Below, one piece after another: positions 55,386 through 64,000 of a stretch of 64,000 nt of DNA. Each line of letters starts with the position of its first letter. Position 1 is the first letter of the stretch. Made by a program: the position numbers and the translations under genes. The stretch is from Acanthamoeba sp. SK_2022b. Its lineage: Eukaryota > Discosea > Longamoebia > Acanthamoebidae. Under the pieces are notes generated by a model. It was not told where the DNA came from. It saw nothing but the letters and a program-made list of their open reading frames with translations, and made no database searches. The DNA is taken from positions 1 to 64,000 of the forward strand of contig JANDJZ010000052.1 in assembly GCA_027943245.1 (NCBI GenBank). The letters run 5' to 3'.

Positions 55386-56741
55386 TCAAGAGAGCACGAC
55401 CGGGATGTAGTAGGTGAGGTAGAGGTCCTGTTGGAGACAGGAGACCGAAGGGAAGAGTGATCAGGCCAAGGCCCCAAAGAAGAACAACGGCTACGGCGTA
55501 CCTCGAGCAGAACGTGGAGCACGAGGGCAGTGTTCTCGATTATACAGAGGATGACGTTGGTGGGGCTCACTTGATAGCTGTACAGGAAACGGTTGAACTT
55601 CTTGATGTCGACCTTCACCTCGGCCGTCTTGTCCTGGTCTCTCCGCGGAGGACTGCGACCCTCTGGATTCGCAGGGTTTCGCGAGGGTGTGAGACGTGGG
55701 GCGAAGTGAAAGAGTCAAGCCTTGAAGAGACGACAACAAGTACCAATCTGAGGATGGTCGAGATTGGTGTAGAACGTAGCAACCGAGACCATGTCGGTCT
55801 CCACCTTGAGGGTCAACTCGCCCGCCATGTTGGCTGTGATGATGAAGTAGTCGTGGATGTTCTTCATCCTGTCGATGACGTTTCGCAGCAGCTTGAGGGG
55901 CGGCATCATGATCCACACCTGCGTCGCAGCAAACCAAGCAACACCGAAATAGGTTAGTACGACAGTCAGAGGAAACGGGGAGAGACCATGACACCTCAGG
56001 ATCGGGAAGGTGGGGCTCCTGGAACTGAGCCAGCTGCGAGGCTGACAGAAGCTTGACGGGAATGTCTTGCAGCACCGTCATCATCTGATGGCTCTACAAG
56101 AAAAAGAGTAATACACACACCAGTGATGAGCCCGTGCACAGACTCAACAAGAACGAAAAGCCAAGAGACACGAGCCGCACTTGCTGTATCTCGATGAGTA
56201 TGCTGAGATAGGGCACGTTCTGTTTCTTTGTCAACTTCATGGTGATGTCGGTCGCCAGCTGGCCTGTTTGCGGGTCAGTATTGAGTCCTTTATGTGAAGG
56301 AATTAAAATCAATAATAATAACGAATATCTGGTATACCAGATTTAAGGCCGCGCAGAACGTTGTCCAGGCTGAGTTCGAAGGCGATCTCGTTGTTGTTCT
56401 TGCTTTCAATTCGATAATCGTCGAAGAGAGTTGCCTGCAGTTACAGGGACAGTTAAAATAATAAAATAAAAAATAAAATAAAATAAATCATAATAAATCC
56501 GCTGATGGGGCGCACCGCGTTGACGCCCGACCACACTTGCACTCCATCCGTGATGTCGGAAGTGAGAATAAACTCCACCTTCTTTGGAGTGAGATGCACG
56601 ACGCATGTCTTGCCGATCTTGTCCAGCGTCTGGATGAGCTCTACAAAACAAATTAATGGACAAAAGCTAAACACTACCAAACAATATGAGTTCCGTACTT
56701 ATGAGTAAATTGACGTTAATGAGTTTCGAAACGAAGCGCAT
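55386..56741 (-). CDS. HUS1: HUS1 checkpoint clamp subunit
   Basis: Subunit of the RAD9-RAD1-HUS1 (9-1-1) DNA-damage clamp. Exons in order: MRFVSKLINVNLLI (ATG 56741), ELIQTLDKIGKTCVVHLTPK with KVEFILTSDITDGVQVWSGV, then FDDYRIESKNNNEIAFELSL. Next are TMKLTKKQNVPYLSILIEIQ, TVLQDIPVKLLSASQLAQFQ with EPHLPDPEV, MPPLKLLRNVIDRMKNIHDY with GELTLKVETDMVSVATFYTN, VDIKKFNRFLYSYQVSPTNV, and finally DLYLTYYIPVVLS (stop 55386). These align in order with human HUS1 landmarks (IPIK.., EP.VPDPDV, MKNI.., GEL.LK.ET). The length of about 280 residues is normal. The last exon is very short. The gene is convergent with the LRR gene and ends 121 bp upstream of, in the same orientation as, the OGFR-like gene's 3' end. 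Confidence 0.93.
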
Positions 56742-56861
56742 CTTTTCCTTCTGTGTCGTCTTGGCAAACTTCGCGTTTGATTGCTTTTGCCGTACTGCTT
56801 GCTTTCTGTTGTTTTCTAGGTATTGAAATCCTGCTTCCAATAAAAACTTGAATCCGAAATT

Positions 56862-58438
56862 TTACTTTTTCCCCTTGCCCTTGTGGTTTCTCTTGGCTGG
56901 CTCGGCGCAGGAGTCCAAGGCTTTCTCCTTCTTCAGAGAAGGAGCCACGTTGTTGTTCAGTCGCTGTTGCCTATTATTGCCCACGATGCGCGAGCCCTTG
57001 ATTTCCTCCTTCCTCCGCTCCTTGTCGTCTCTCTGCTTCTTCCACTGATTTCGCGCCTTCTGCAGCTGGCGCTCCCTCTCCTCAAACTCCCTGTACTCAT
57101 CCGAACCTGGTGGCTTGTGAGCGCAGTGCAGAAGATGCTGCACAATGTGCCTTGACATACCATTCGTCAAGTGTGTGAAGAACACAGACTCCTGGCGGTC
57201 CTGCGGTCCTCGCTCTTTAGTCTTGACCTTGTACATTGGCTCATCTTCTCTTTGCACGAGGGGCTCCCAAAACCGTGACAGCGCGGCTTTACTGTGAGGG
57301 ATCTGCTTGTTCTCCTGTGGTGTTGTGTTAATAACACTCGCCAAGTCATCAGCAATTGTAATGAGCCATGCTCCAATTACCATGATCTCTTTGCGCAAGT
57401 GGAGAAAGAGTGGCTTCTTGTATCGACCAAAGCCCAGTTGTCCCAAGCTGGCAAAGATACGACCTGTCATACACAGTAGTTAGGCAGAGCTCAAGCAAGA
57501 GAAGAAGGCGAAAGTTGTACTGATCCTGAGGTTGTTGTGAGTGAGAATGTTCATGTTCTTATAGCGTTCTTGCCACTCCTCGGTGCGTGCCACCTCACCA
57601 GTCTCGATGTTGATCAGCTTGAGACCATAAAAGTTCAACATCAACCTGGATGTGCGTGAAACAGCCACACCCTTCAGCTGTTCAGAACAGGCGCACAAAA
57701 GGACGCCATACGATAGTAGCAGAACGCACTTGTAGGACAAGAGGACTCGAAACGCACAGCCAATGTCCTGACGGATCAGGGCTGCTTCATCCTGAACGAC
57801 ACATTTGAGTGGGGCAGAATAACGTTAAGCGAATGCATGGGCGCACGTACGTAGGTAAGGGCCTTGGAGCTGCCATTGGTGCCACCGCTCTCGAAGATAG
57901 GAAATAGCCACTGAATGTACCTGCACAACTTTATGATTAACACAGACATGTAGGACATTTTACTCAAGTGTCTGTGTGCATACCCATGATGGCTTTCGAG
58001 AAGGCGGTAGTTGTAGAACCACCTCTCGTGGATAGTGTCTACATAATCACCATCTTCGTTGACACAAGATCAGTTTGAACGCGCATACGCAGAGAACGTG
58101 CAGTTCTCGTACCAGGCACGCTGGCAAGGCCGTTCGTGTAGAACATGTAGTTAAGACAATCGTCTCCTAATGGTGTTGTGGACAATGCCAAGTCGGCGTT
58201 CGCGCTTACCGGTTCCTCAGTATGCTCCTCTGCCTCGTGTTCCTCTTCCTCATCTTCCTACGCCCCCCCTGTTAAATATGAAATACTGGCTATTAAAAGG
58301 GGGGGGGCGTACTCTTGTGGCGAGAATAGCTTGCAGCCGTTGCATGTGAGCGCTTGCCGTCCACCCAGCACCTGCATCATCGTGGGAACCCCTTCTGACG
58401 CCTGTCCCTGGCGCCGACGAGTACGCGTCCTTCTGCAT
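56862..58438 (-). CDS. Opioid growth factor receptor-like (OGFr domain) protein
   Basis: ATG 58438 gives MQKDAYSSAPGTGVRRGSHD; a GTG-rich alternative upstream frame exists. An acidic segment (EDEEEEHEAEEHTEE) precedes the OGFr_N-type domain: DDCLNYMFYTNGLASVP, YIQWLFPIFESGG, SRLMLNFYGLKLINIETGEV, RTEEWQERYKNMNILTHNNL and RISRIFASLGQLGFGRYKKP. These match the family order YIQWLFP, LM..FYG, W..R..N....HN.LRI.RIL..LG. The C-terminus is charged and coiled-coil-like (FEERERQLQKARNQWKKQRD) with a basic end (PAKRNHKGKGKK). OGFR in vertebrates is a nuclear-envelope-associated receptor for Met-enkephalin; in protists the domain's role is unknown and should not be assumed to bind opioids. Exon junctions around 58.0-58.2 kb are approximate. 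Confidence 0.85.
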
Positions 58439-58904
58439 CTTTTTTATTAAACCAATTTCGTGCACGGAAGCGAAAAGGCAACTAAAGCCATCTCGAAACC
58501 TTTTTCTGAAGAAAGGTTGGTGGTGCACATAACGCACTGCCCTAACGCTTCCACTCCTGCAACTTGCGTCATGTGCCATTGGTGGATCCAGACATAACTT
58601 GAGCTTGCGGGAATCACCCGACTGACGATCCCACGGAATCCAGGTTTTGGCCGAAGGTTACGATTGTGTTCACCGACATTCCATGAAGAGTAGGAGGAAT
58701 CGAGGAAACTACCTCGAAGGATGGCGCAGGTTGGCAGATCGCGCTGCCTCGTTTGAATAACACTCCGATGTCAACAATAAAAGGGCCCAGTACGAGCTAC
58801 CCAACCTTTTTATTTTCTATTCCTCTTCACGACACATCAGCCCGCCCAACACGCTACCCGAGTGACCTTTGGATAACACTGCCATATCAGCAACAATTAA
58901 CACC
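58439..58904. promoter_or_regulatory. Divergent intergenic region, OGFR-like / hydrolase
   Basis: 466 bp holding both promoters. A TATA-like AATAAAAGG is at about 58775-58783, about 125 bp before the hydrolase ATG, followed by a T-rich stretch (ctttttattttctattcc). No coding exon is supported. Confidence 0.5.
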
Positions 58905-59679
58905 ATGAACGTGGAGCTTGGAAGAAACAGACTGCGCGGCATTCTACACCTGCCCAGCCCCTCGGCATCCCGGTTCTCAAGTGGTGTCCTGATGGTAGCC
59001 GGAGCAGGCGGCGGGCTCCAGGGACCGTCCGGTATCTATCCGAGCCTCAGCCGCAAGCTGCAGAAGAGCGGCGTCCTCGCTCTGCGACTCGATTATCGAC
59101 GCGCCAATCAACTCAGAATGTGCGTGGACGACGTGAACGACGCCATCCGTGAGCTACACTCCCAGTACGGCGTGGAACGAGTAGTATTAGTGGGTACGTG
59201 ACTCTGGCCTGGCACTACCCTTCTCCCGACTCACTCTTCTTTCATGTATGACAGGGTGGTCGTTCGGTGGTGCCGTGGTAATTACGGCCGGTGCGGAGAA
59301 CGACAAAGTGATTGGAGTGTGCACGGTCGCGTCTCAAACTTACGGAACGGACACCGTGAGCGATCTTGCCCCGCGGTCGCTACTGCTGCTTCATGGGACC
59401 GCGGACACCTGCCTAAGCGATAACTGCTCGAAGCAGCTCTACAGGCGAGCGAAGGAGCCCAGGAAGATTCTCCTCTTCGAGGGCGACGATCACGGACTAT
59501 CACACAACTACAACAAGGCCGAAAGCGCCATCTACGACTTCTCCATTAATCTCTTCAACTCATGGGGACAGAAGACAGGCGACCAACAACTCCAAGAGGA
59601 AGCATCAGCATCACCGACAACTGGCAGCGAGAAGAAGAGAAAGCATTCGCTTGGTGGAGGTAATGCAGGCATCATCTGA
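58905..59679 (+). CDS. Alpha/beta hydrolase (dienelactone-hydrolase-like)
   Basis: ATG 58905. Strands and motifs of the fold appear in order: GVLMVAGAGGGLQGPSGIYP, KSGVLALRLDYRRANQ, and the nucleophile elbow spliced across an intron (VVLVG|WSFGGAVV, donor near 59194, acceptor near 59254). The acid residue lies in LLLLHGTADTCLSDN and the catalytic His in LLFEGDDHGLSHNYNKA. The length of about 230 residues suits a small single-domain hydrolase; substrate unknown. The annotated end (stop 59679) reads through ggtaatgcagg. Splicing there to the acceptor cctacag (about 59831) keeps the frame open and adds a tail (SSATDSMMSG...KKPVKFCSLLGGLL...) ending at 59978, so the true 3' end may be further right. 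Confidence 0.85.
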
Positions 59680-59979
59680 AGAAGTTCGTGTAAGGGCAGA
59701 AGACTGAGAGGATGTGTCAACAGCCTCATTACACATTAGTGAGCGCCTTCGACATTGCCCATCTTTTCAGGATTCTGGCAGTCTTGAGTTTCATGAGCTA
59801 ACTAACATTTCCTTGCATTGCGCTTCCTACAGGTTCATCAGCAACTGATTCGATGATGTCGGGGGTAAGCGTGGTCTCCCAGCACAAGAAGCCAGTGAAG
59901 TTTTGCTCGTTGTTGGGCGGATTGTTAGGCCGGAAGCGACGAGGGTACGTACCGCGTCTCCTTCCCTTCTGTATTTAGG

Positions 59980-60243
59980 GTCGTATACTCACAAACGGCT
60001 CAGGTGTAGCGTTCTGCACATGGGAACGAGCCCCTTGCTTCACCTTCCCAGCCAACCGGTCCTGATGGACGACGTCGTGCGATAGTCGCAGCTACACGAA
60101 TGAGACAACCATTATCAAACAATAGAGAAAACATCAACGCTAGAATTCATTGTGGGCCTTCCCGCCCTGTAAGCACATAAAGCGATCACCAGAAGGTGAG
60201 TCATCAGTGTCAAGAAATGTCTGAGGAATGCGGAAAAGGGTTG
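59980..60243. other. Intergenic, convergent hydrolase / GPC1
   Basis: 264 bp with no firm feature. A further short splice option of the hydrolase could run to 60085. Confidence 0.4.
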
Positions 60244-62090
60244 TCACTGAGCCTTCTTGGCTTCTTCGCCGACGGTGATAGCATGCTGCAGCGCAAGCGA
60301 ACCGCGCCGAAGCCGGGCGATGCGCTCGGTTCCTCTTTCCAGGCTCTCCATGTACCTGGTGCTGAACACCTCGAAGTAGTAGTTGGCTCCGTTCCAGGCC
60401 GACAAGATGCACATTCCCGCTGGCGGACGTGTACACCGGTGGACGCATGAGTGGAACGACAGCCAGAGGCCAGCCTGAGTGGTGGAGGCGTAGTACCGAT
60501 GAGAAGCGTGTGTGCCCAGAAGTATCGGAGATAGAGCACCGACGGCAGCATTGTCACGACGGTGTAGAGGAGCTGATAGCCTGCCGGTTCCACAACGCTG
60601 TTTGTAAGCAAGCAGCAATCGCCTTCCGAACATGCGGCAAGCATGGCCGAATGAGGAGCAAGCATACCGACGAAGGCTGCAAGACGCCAGCTTGGGCTGG
60701 CCTTCTTGATGAGCTTGCCGATGCCTCCCTTGTCCATGCTGCTGAACCAGCGGAACGTGGTCTGGTAGTCCTGCTCCTCGACCTTCTTGGCGGAGATCAC
60801 TACCGCATGTGCCGCACCAGACAATGCAGGACAAAGGCGCGTTAGTGTACTGATTCCGTGCAGTTGAAGCAAGGGACGTGCGCGCGCACCTTGAACCTTG
60901 ATCAAGTAGAGGACCTGCCACAGGAGGTAGGGGATAATGGGCAGGAGAACCATCTGACTGAAGGTGGCGTCCTTCCCACGGAAGGTCTCGTACCTGGCAA
61001 GACTGGCACGCAGCGAGTCAGCACATTCCCCACGCATGCCAACACAAGAGTGGCGGTGTACCTGTCGGGGTCGTTGTCGAGCCATCTGAGCGCGTAGAGC
61101 AGAATATTAGGAGTGAGGTGGATGAACAGGGAAGTCGTTTTGTCGAGCGAGTGGAAGACGAGACTGTTCCGCCACGCGAGCACGGACCACGCTAAAGGGC
61201 CTGCAAGCCGCCAAAGTAGCGAAGTGTCAACAAGACATGATGTGATAGCATGGTTGCGGTGATAACATGATAATGAAGAAGATAGAAGAGGCGCGTATAC
61301 CTGTGCAGAAGGCAAAACAGATGATAAACATCGTTTCGTTTTTTGGGAAGACATGGAGGAACAGCAAAACGAAAATGTTGGCGTAGTAGCAGAAGTCGAA
61401 GAGGAAGTAGTGGTACTTCTTGCCTCTACCGATGGAGAAACAGGGTCAGCACTAAGGCATACTGAACCGCTACTGAAGGGCATGAGTGTACGTACTTGAA
61501 AACATACCAACGAATGGTGAGCAAGAGCAGGGCCTTGAGCGTGTAGTAAGTGGGCACCCACTCGGGGTGTCTGCCCAGTAGAAGGAACGTCAACGCCACG
61601 TTTGTGACTCCTACAGCGCCATTGGCCAGGAGCCCGTCAATTACCGGCAGACACAAAGAGAAAGAACGAAAGCGGCGAAGAGCGAAAGCGAAGGGCAAGA
61701 GCAATACTCGAGAAGCAAGAGGAGCGTACCGGCAACGAAGGAGAACTTGTCGCGAGTCTTAATGAATGGTGCGCGCTGCATGCCCTCCTTGACGCTGTTA
61801 AGGCGAGTCTCTAGCTTGCGTGCAAGCTTCTCGCGGTGGTTGTCCATTTTCTCTTTAAAGTCCACTGGAAGCGACTGAAGCGCATCGGCCAGTGCGTCGA
61901 GCTCTCGCATCAACGCGAGATTGGCGTCCACAAAGGCATCGCTGGTGTCCTCACTAACCGTGGAGGGATTCTCGTTCTCGGGCTGCGAAGCCGACGATTG
62001 ATCGAGCGGCGCGTCGTTCTGCTTGTTAAGCATTGTTACTTCTGTCGGGTCCTCTTGACCAGCCGTGTCGGCTCCTTGCCTGTGGTCCAT
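60244..62090 (-). CDS. GPC1: Glycerophosphocholine acyltransferase (GPC1 family)
   Basis: Membrane enzyme that acylates glycerophosphocholine to lysophosphatidylcholine using acyl-CoA (yeast Gpc1/YGR149W family, formerly DUF2838). ATG 62090 was chosen because the longer frame starts on TTG. The N-terminal 110 residues are acidic then helical (RELDALADALQSLPVDFKEK; KLARKLETRLNSVKEGMQ). The family core follows: PEWVPTYYTLKALLLLTIRW, GKKYHYFLFDFCYYANIFVL, FLHVFPKNETMFIICFAF and PLAWSVLAWRNSLVFHSLDK, then TTSLFIHLTPNILLYALRWL. Later helices include FSQMVLLPIIPYLLWQVLYL and LLYTVVTMLPSVLYLRYFWA. Near the end comes MCILSAWNGANYYFEVFSTR, and the protein finishes GEEAKKAQ. The FDFCYY..N, AWRNSLVFHS and NGA.YY motifs are those of the family. 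Confidence 0.93.
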
Positions 62091-62269
62091 CTCTTGCGCT
62101 GCCAAAAAGAGTTATCGACGTGGCTGGGCAATCTGGCCAGGGCCTGGTTTTTAAGAATTTCCTTCGGCTTCTCTCGCATTTCTGATGACTGCATTCTTTT
62201 CCTGTTGCCGCGGTCAGACAGATAAACAGCTTGCTGGCGTGGCATCCTCAAACACACAATCAGTGATTA
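62091..62269. promoter_or_regulatory. Bidirectional promoter region, GPC1 / mitochondrial orphan
   Basis: 179 bp between divergent ATGs; no recognised element. Confidence 0.45.
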
Positions 62270-63919
62270 ATGCAGAGGGTGTCCTTCAATCTCGGGGCTC
62301 CAGGCTCGTCTGCTCGTGCGCCATCGACGCGTGCACTGTGGGCAAGCGCCAACGCTCAATCGCAACTGCTCTTTTCCAGGAAAATCGCCAACTCTTCATC
62401 GCTTCTGGCATTCTCCCCTCCCCTTCCCGCAGCGAGGGCTCCCACTTTGCAGCTATTTCTCACTACACGGCATGCTCGGCCATCGACCATCAGTACCAAA
62501 TCGCAAATCGCGATTTTTCCCACTTCCCGCCGTGGATTTGCCAGCAACCGCAACAAGGAGAGTGAGGGCTCATTCACGAGTAAGGATGCTGAAGGTGCGG
62601 GAAGTGCACGACGAAGGGTGGAAGTAAATCTGGCAGAATCAATGGACCAGGTGGCCAAGGGCTACTTAAAGAAGTATGGCCGAAAGGTCGCCATCGAGTG
62701 GCCTCTACAGGGCCTCAAGTACGGTGCTCTTGCTGCGTTGACCATCGGTACGGTTGCTTAATGCATGCTAGCTCTGTTATTGATTCAATCTCACTACTTG
62801 GCAACAGGTGGCGCAGGCTACATGGCAGCGTCGGCCATCGCACAGAAGGCGCGTTCGCTGTTTGGTGGGCGGGAGGTGGCTTCGTACGATCCGGCGGGAG
62901 CAGCGGCCAAGAAGAAGGAGGGTGGCTTCTTCTCGCGCATGCTGAAGAGCCACCTGCAGGAGGCATTGGCCCACGAGGTGTCGCGCACCATGAGCCTCAT
63001 GACTGCGCTCAGCCAAACGTCCCGATTGCAAGAAGGTTCCGGTCCACCCCACCTCCCGAAGCTTCGGCCCGTTAGCGTTCTCATATCTCCCCTTCCCGCC
63101 AACCGATCCAATGCTCTGTGCGTGCGTGTCGCAGAAATGGGAGGCGAAGTGATGATCGACATGGAGCAGGCGATGGACAGAGGCGATTACCTGAACTCGG
63201 TTATCGCCGCAAAGCACCCACGCTTCGAGATGTCGACCGTGAGGACGTGGGAATACGACGAACACTGGATCGTTTCCGCCACAGGTACGTCGATTGCTCG
63301 CCTCGACGCGGCTGCCACATTGCTACAGCGAGTGCAAATGCTGAGCCTTGTGTCGCGGCAAATGGTCAGGTCGGCGAGCGCGCCTGTGCGTGCAGGGATA
63401 TCTGGACGAGAAGGAGGACATGGAGAGGGAGCTGGAGGAGAAGAGGGAGAAGAGGCAGCGAGCCAAGGAGCGAAAGAAGCTGGGGCTCGAACCTGAAGAA
63501 GAAGAGAAGAAGGAAACGCCAGAGAAGTCGTTCAACTGGCACTTTGTGCACATTTCAGCCTTCTTCGACAACGACAGGCGACAGATCATCCTGACCCACG
63601 ATGGTAAGGCCTCCATGACCGGCAGCACCCTCGCTGCCACCACCACCACCATCGCTTTCATTACAAACGTTGACTCTCACGTGTTGTTTTGTGCGCTGCA
63701 GCGGAAGCGGGAGAAGACCTGATCGTCCTGCCCGACGCCGAGTGGCCCGGCGAGGAGCGGCGCGGCGCGCCCTACGCAACCGCCGATCCCGATGTGCTCG
63801 AGGCGTGGACGGACGACGAAGACGAAGACGAATCTGTGCGACAGCGGAGGGCCAGGGCGCCCCAGTTCATCGACGCCGAAGTGGTCCAGCCCAAGGACGC
63901 CAACAAGAAAAAGCGGTAA
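62270..63919 (+). CDS. Putative mitochondrial inner-membrane protein, unknown family
   Basis: ATG 62270 begins MQRVSFNLGAPGSSARAPST. The first 95 residues are rich in Arg/Ser/Ala with almost no acids, ending RRGFASNRNKES, a typical mitochondrial presequence. A conserved-looking segment (MDQVAKGYLKKYGRKVAIEW) precedes a hydrophobic stretch spliced across an intron (YGALAALTI|GGAGYMAASAIAQ), probably one membrane span. Helical and charged parts follow: FFSRMLKSHLQEALAHEVSR, EMGGEVMIDMEQAMDRGDYL, LDEKEDMERELEEKREKRQR, then FNWHFVHISAFFDNDRRQII. An acidic tail reads VLEAWTDDEDEDESVRQ and ends QPKDANKKKR. The stop is at 63917-63919. I do not recognise the family; import and membrane attachment are inferred. 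Confidence 0.7.
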
Positions 63920-64000
63920 CGGAGAAACGGCACGGCGCCAGGTTATTTCTGAGCACACTGGTTGGTATACGAGGGAATGTAGAGAATTTATTAAATTATA

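Noticed and set aside
54807..55460. 217-codon plus-strand frame overlapping the HUS1 3' end
   Set aside because: Composition is random (Arg/Ser/Gly), no domain, and it overlaps the well-supported last HUS1 exon.

Overview
This is a gene-dense, intron-rich eukaryotic nuclear window. Nearly every gene is cut by short GT-AG introns (often about 60-150 bp). Exons are GC-rich, while introns and intergenic gaps are AT-richer and carry microsatellites. Together with the family mix (RhoGEF-PH genes with very long charged tails, ARM repeats, ABCG half-transporter, animal-like NAD(P) transhydrogenase, opioid-growth-factor-receptor domain, mitochondrial precursors), this points to an amoebozoan, most likely Acanthamoeba or a close relative. 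That assignment is inference from style and families, not from a search. No prokaryotic operon, CRISPR array, rRNA or tRNA gene was recognised.

Layout. 1-7130 (minus): a fascin-like beta-trefoil gene running off the left edge, then an IQ-RhoGEF-PH gene with a roughly 1,160-residue disordered tail. 7659-10062: ribosomal protein eL36 (minus), divergent from an AlkB-family dioxygenase (plus). 10155-17227 (minus): a large ARM-repeat RhoGEF-PH gene sharing a 78-bp bidirectional promoter, which contains a perfect E2F-like palindrome, with a putative mitochondrial orphan gene (plus, 17306-18955). 19145-21787: acetyl-CoA transporter (SLC33A1/AT-1). 21923-23250: unknown multi-pass membrane protein (minus). 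23427-27467: two tail-to-tail paralogous U-box/SAM-like/membrane-anchored genes joined by a 108-bp inverted repeat. 27707-32704: TFIIIC TPR subunit (GTF3C3/Tfc4). About 32923-36419: ABCG half-transporter. 36461-36877: a weak hypothetical gene. About 36995-37500: an AT-rich, foldback-rich island with no gene. 37746-42665 (minus): proton-translocating NAD(P)+ transhydrogenase. 43262-44447 (minus): nicotinamidase. 45030-49556 (minus): Bre1-type RING E3. 49886-51492 (minus): single-pass membrane protein. 51653-54161: LRR protein. 54162-55385: repeat-bearing gap. 55386-56741 (minus): HUS1. 56862-58438 (minus): OGFR-like protein. 58905 onward: alpha/beta hydrolase. 60244-62090 (minus): glycerophosphocholine acyltransferase (GPC1). 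62270-63919: putative mitochondrial membrane orphan.

Functional themes are loose, as expected in a eukaryote. They include Rho-GTPase signalling (two RhoGEFs), genome and chromatin maintenance (AlkB, Bre1, HUS1), nicotinamide nucleotide metabolism (adjacent transhydrogenase and nicotinamidase), and Pol III transcription plus translation (TFIIIC, eL36). Many neighbours are divergent with only 80-240 bp between start codons, so shared bidirectional promoters are the local rule. Gene spans run from start codon to stop codon with introns included. Exon ends were read by eye, and a few junctions remain unresolved and are flagged.
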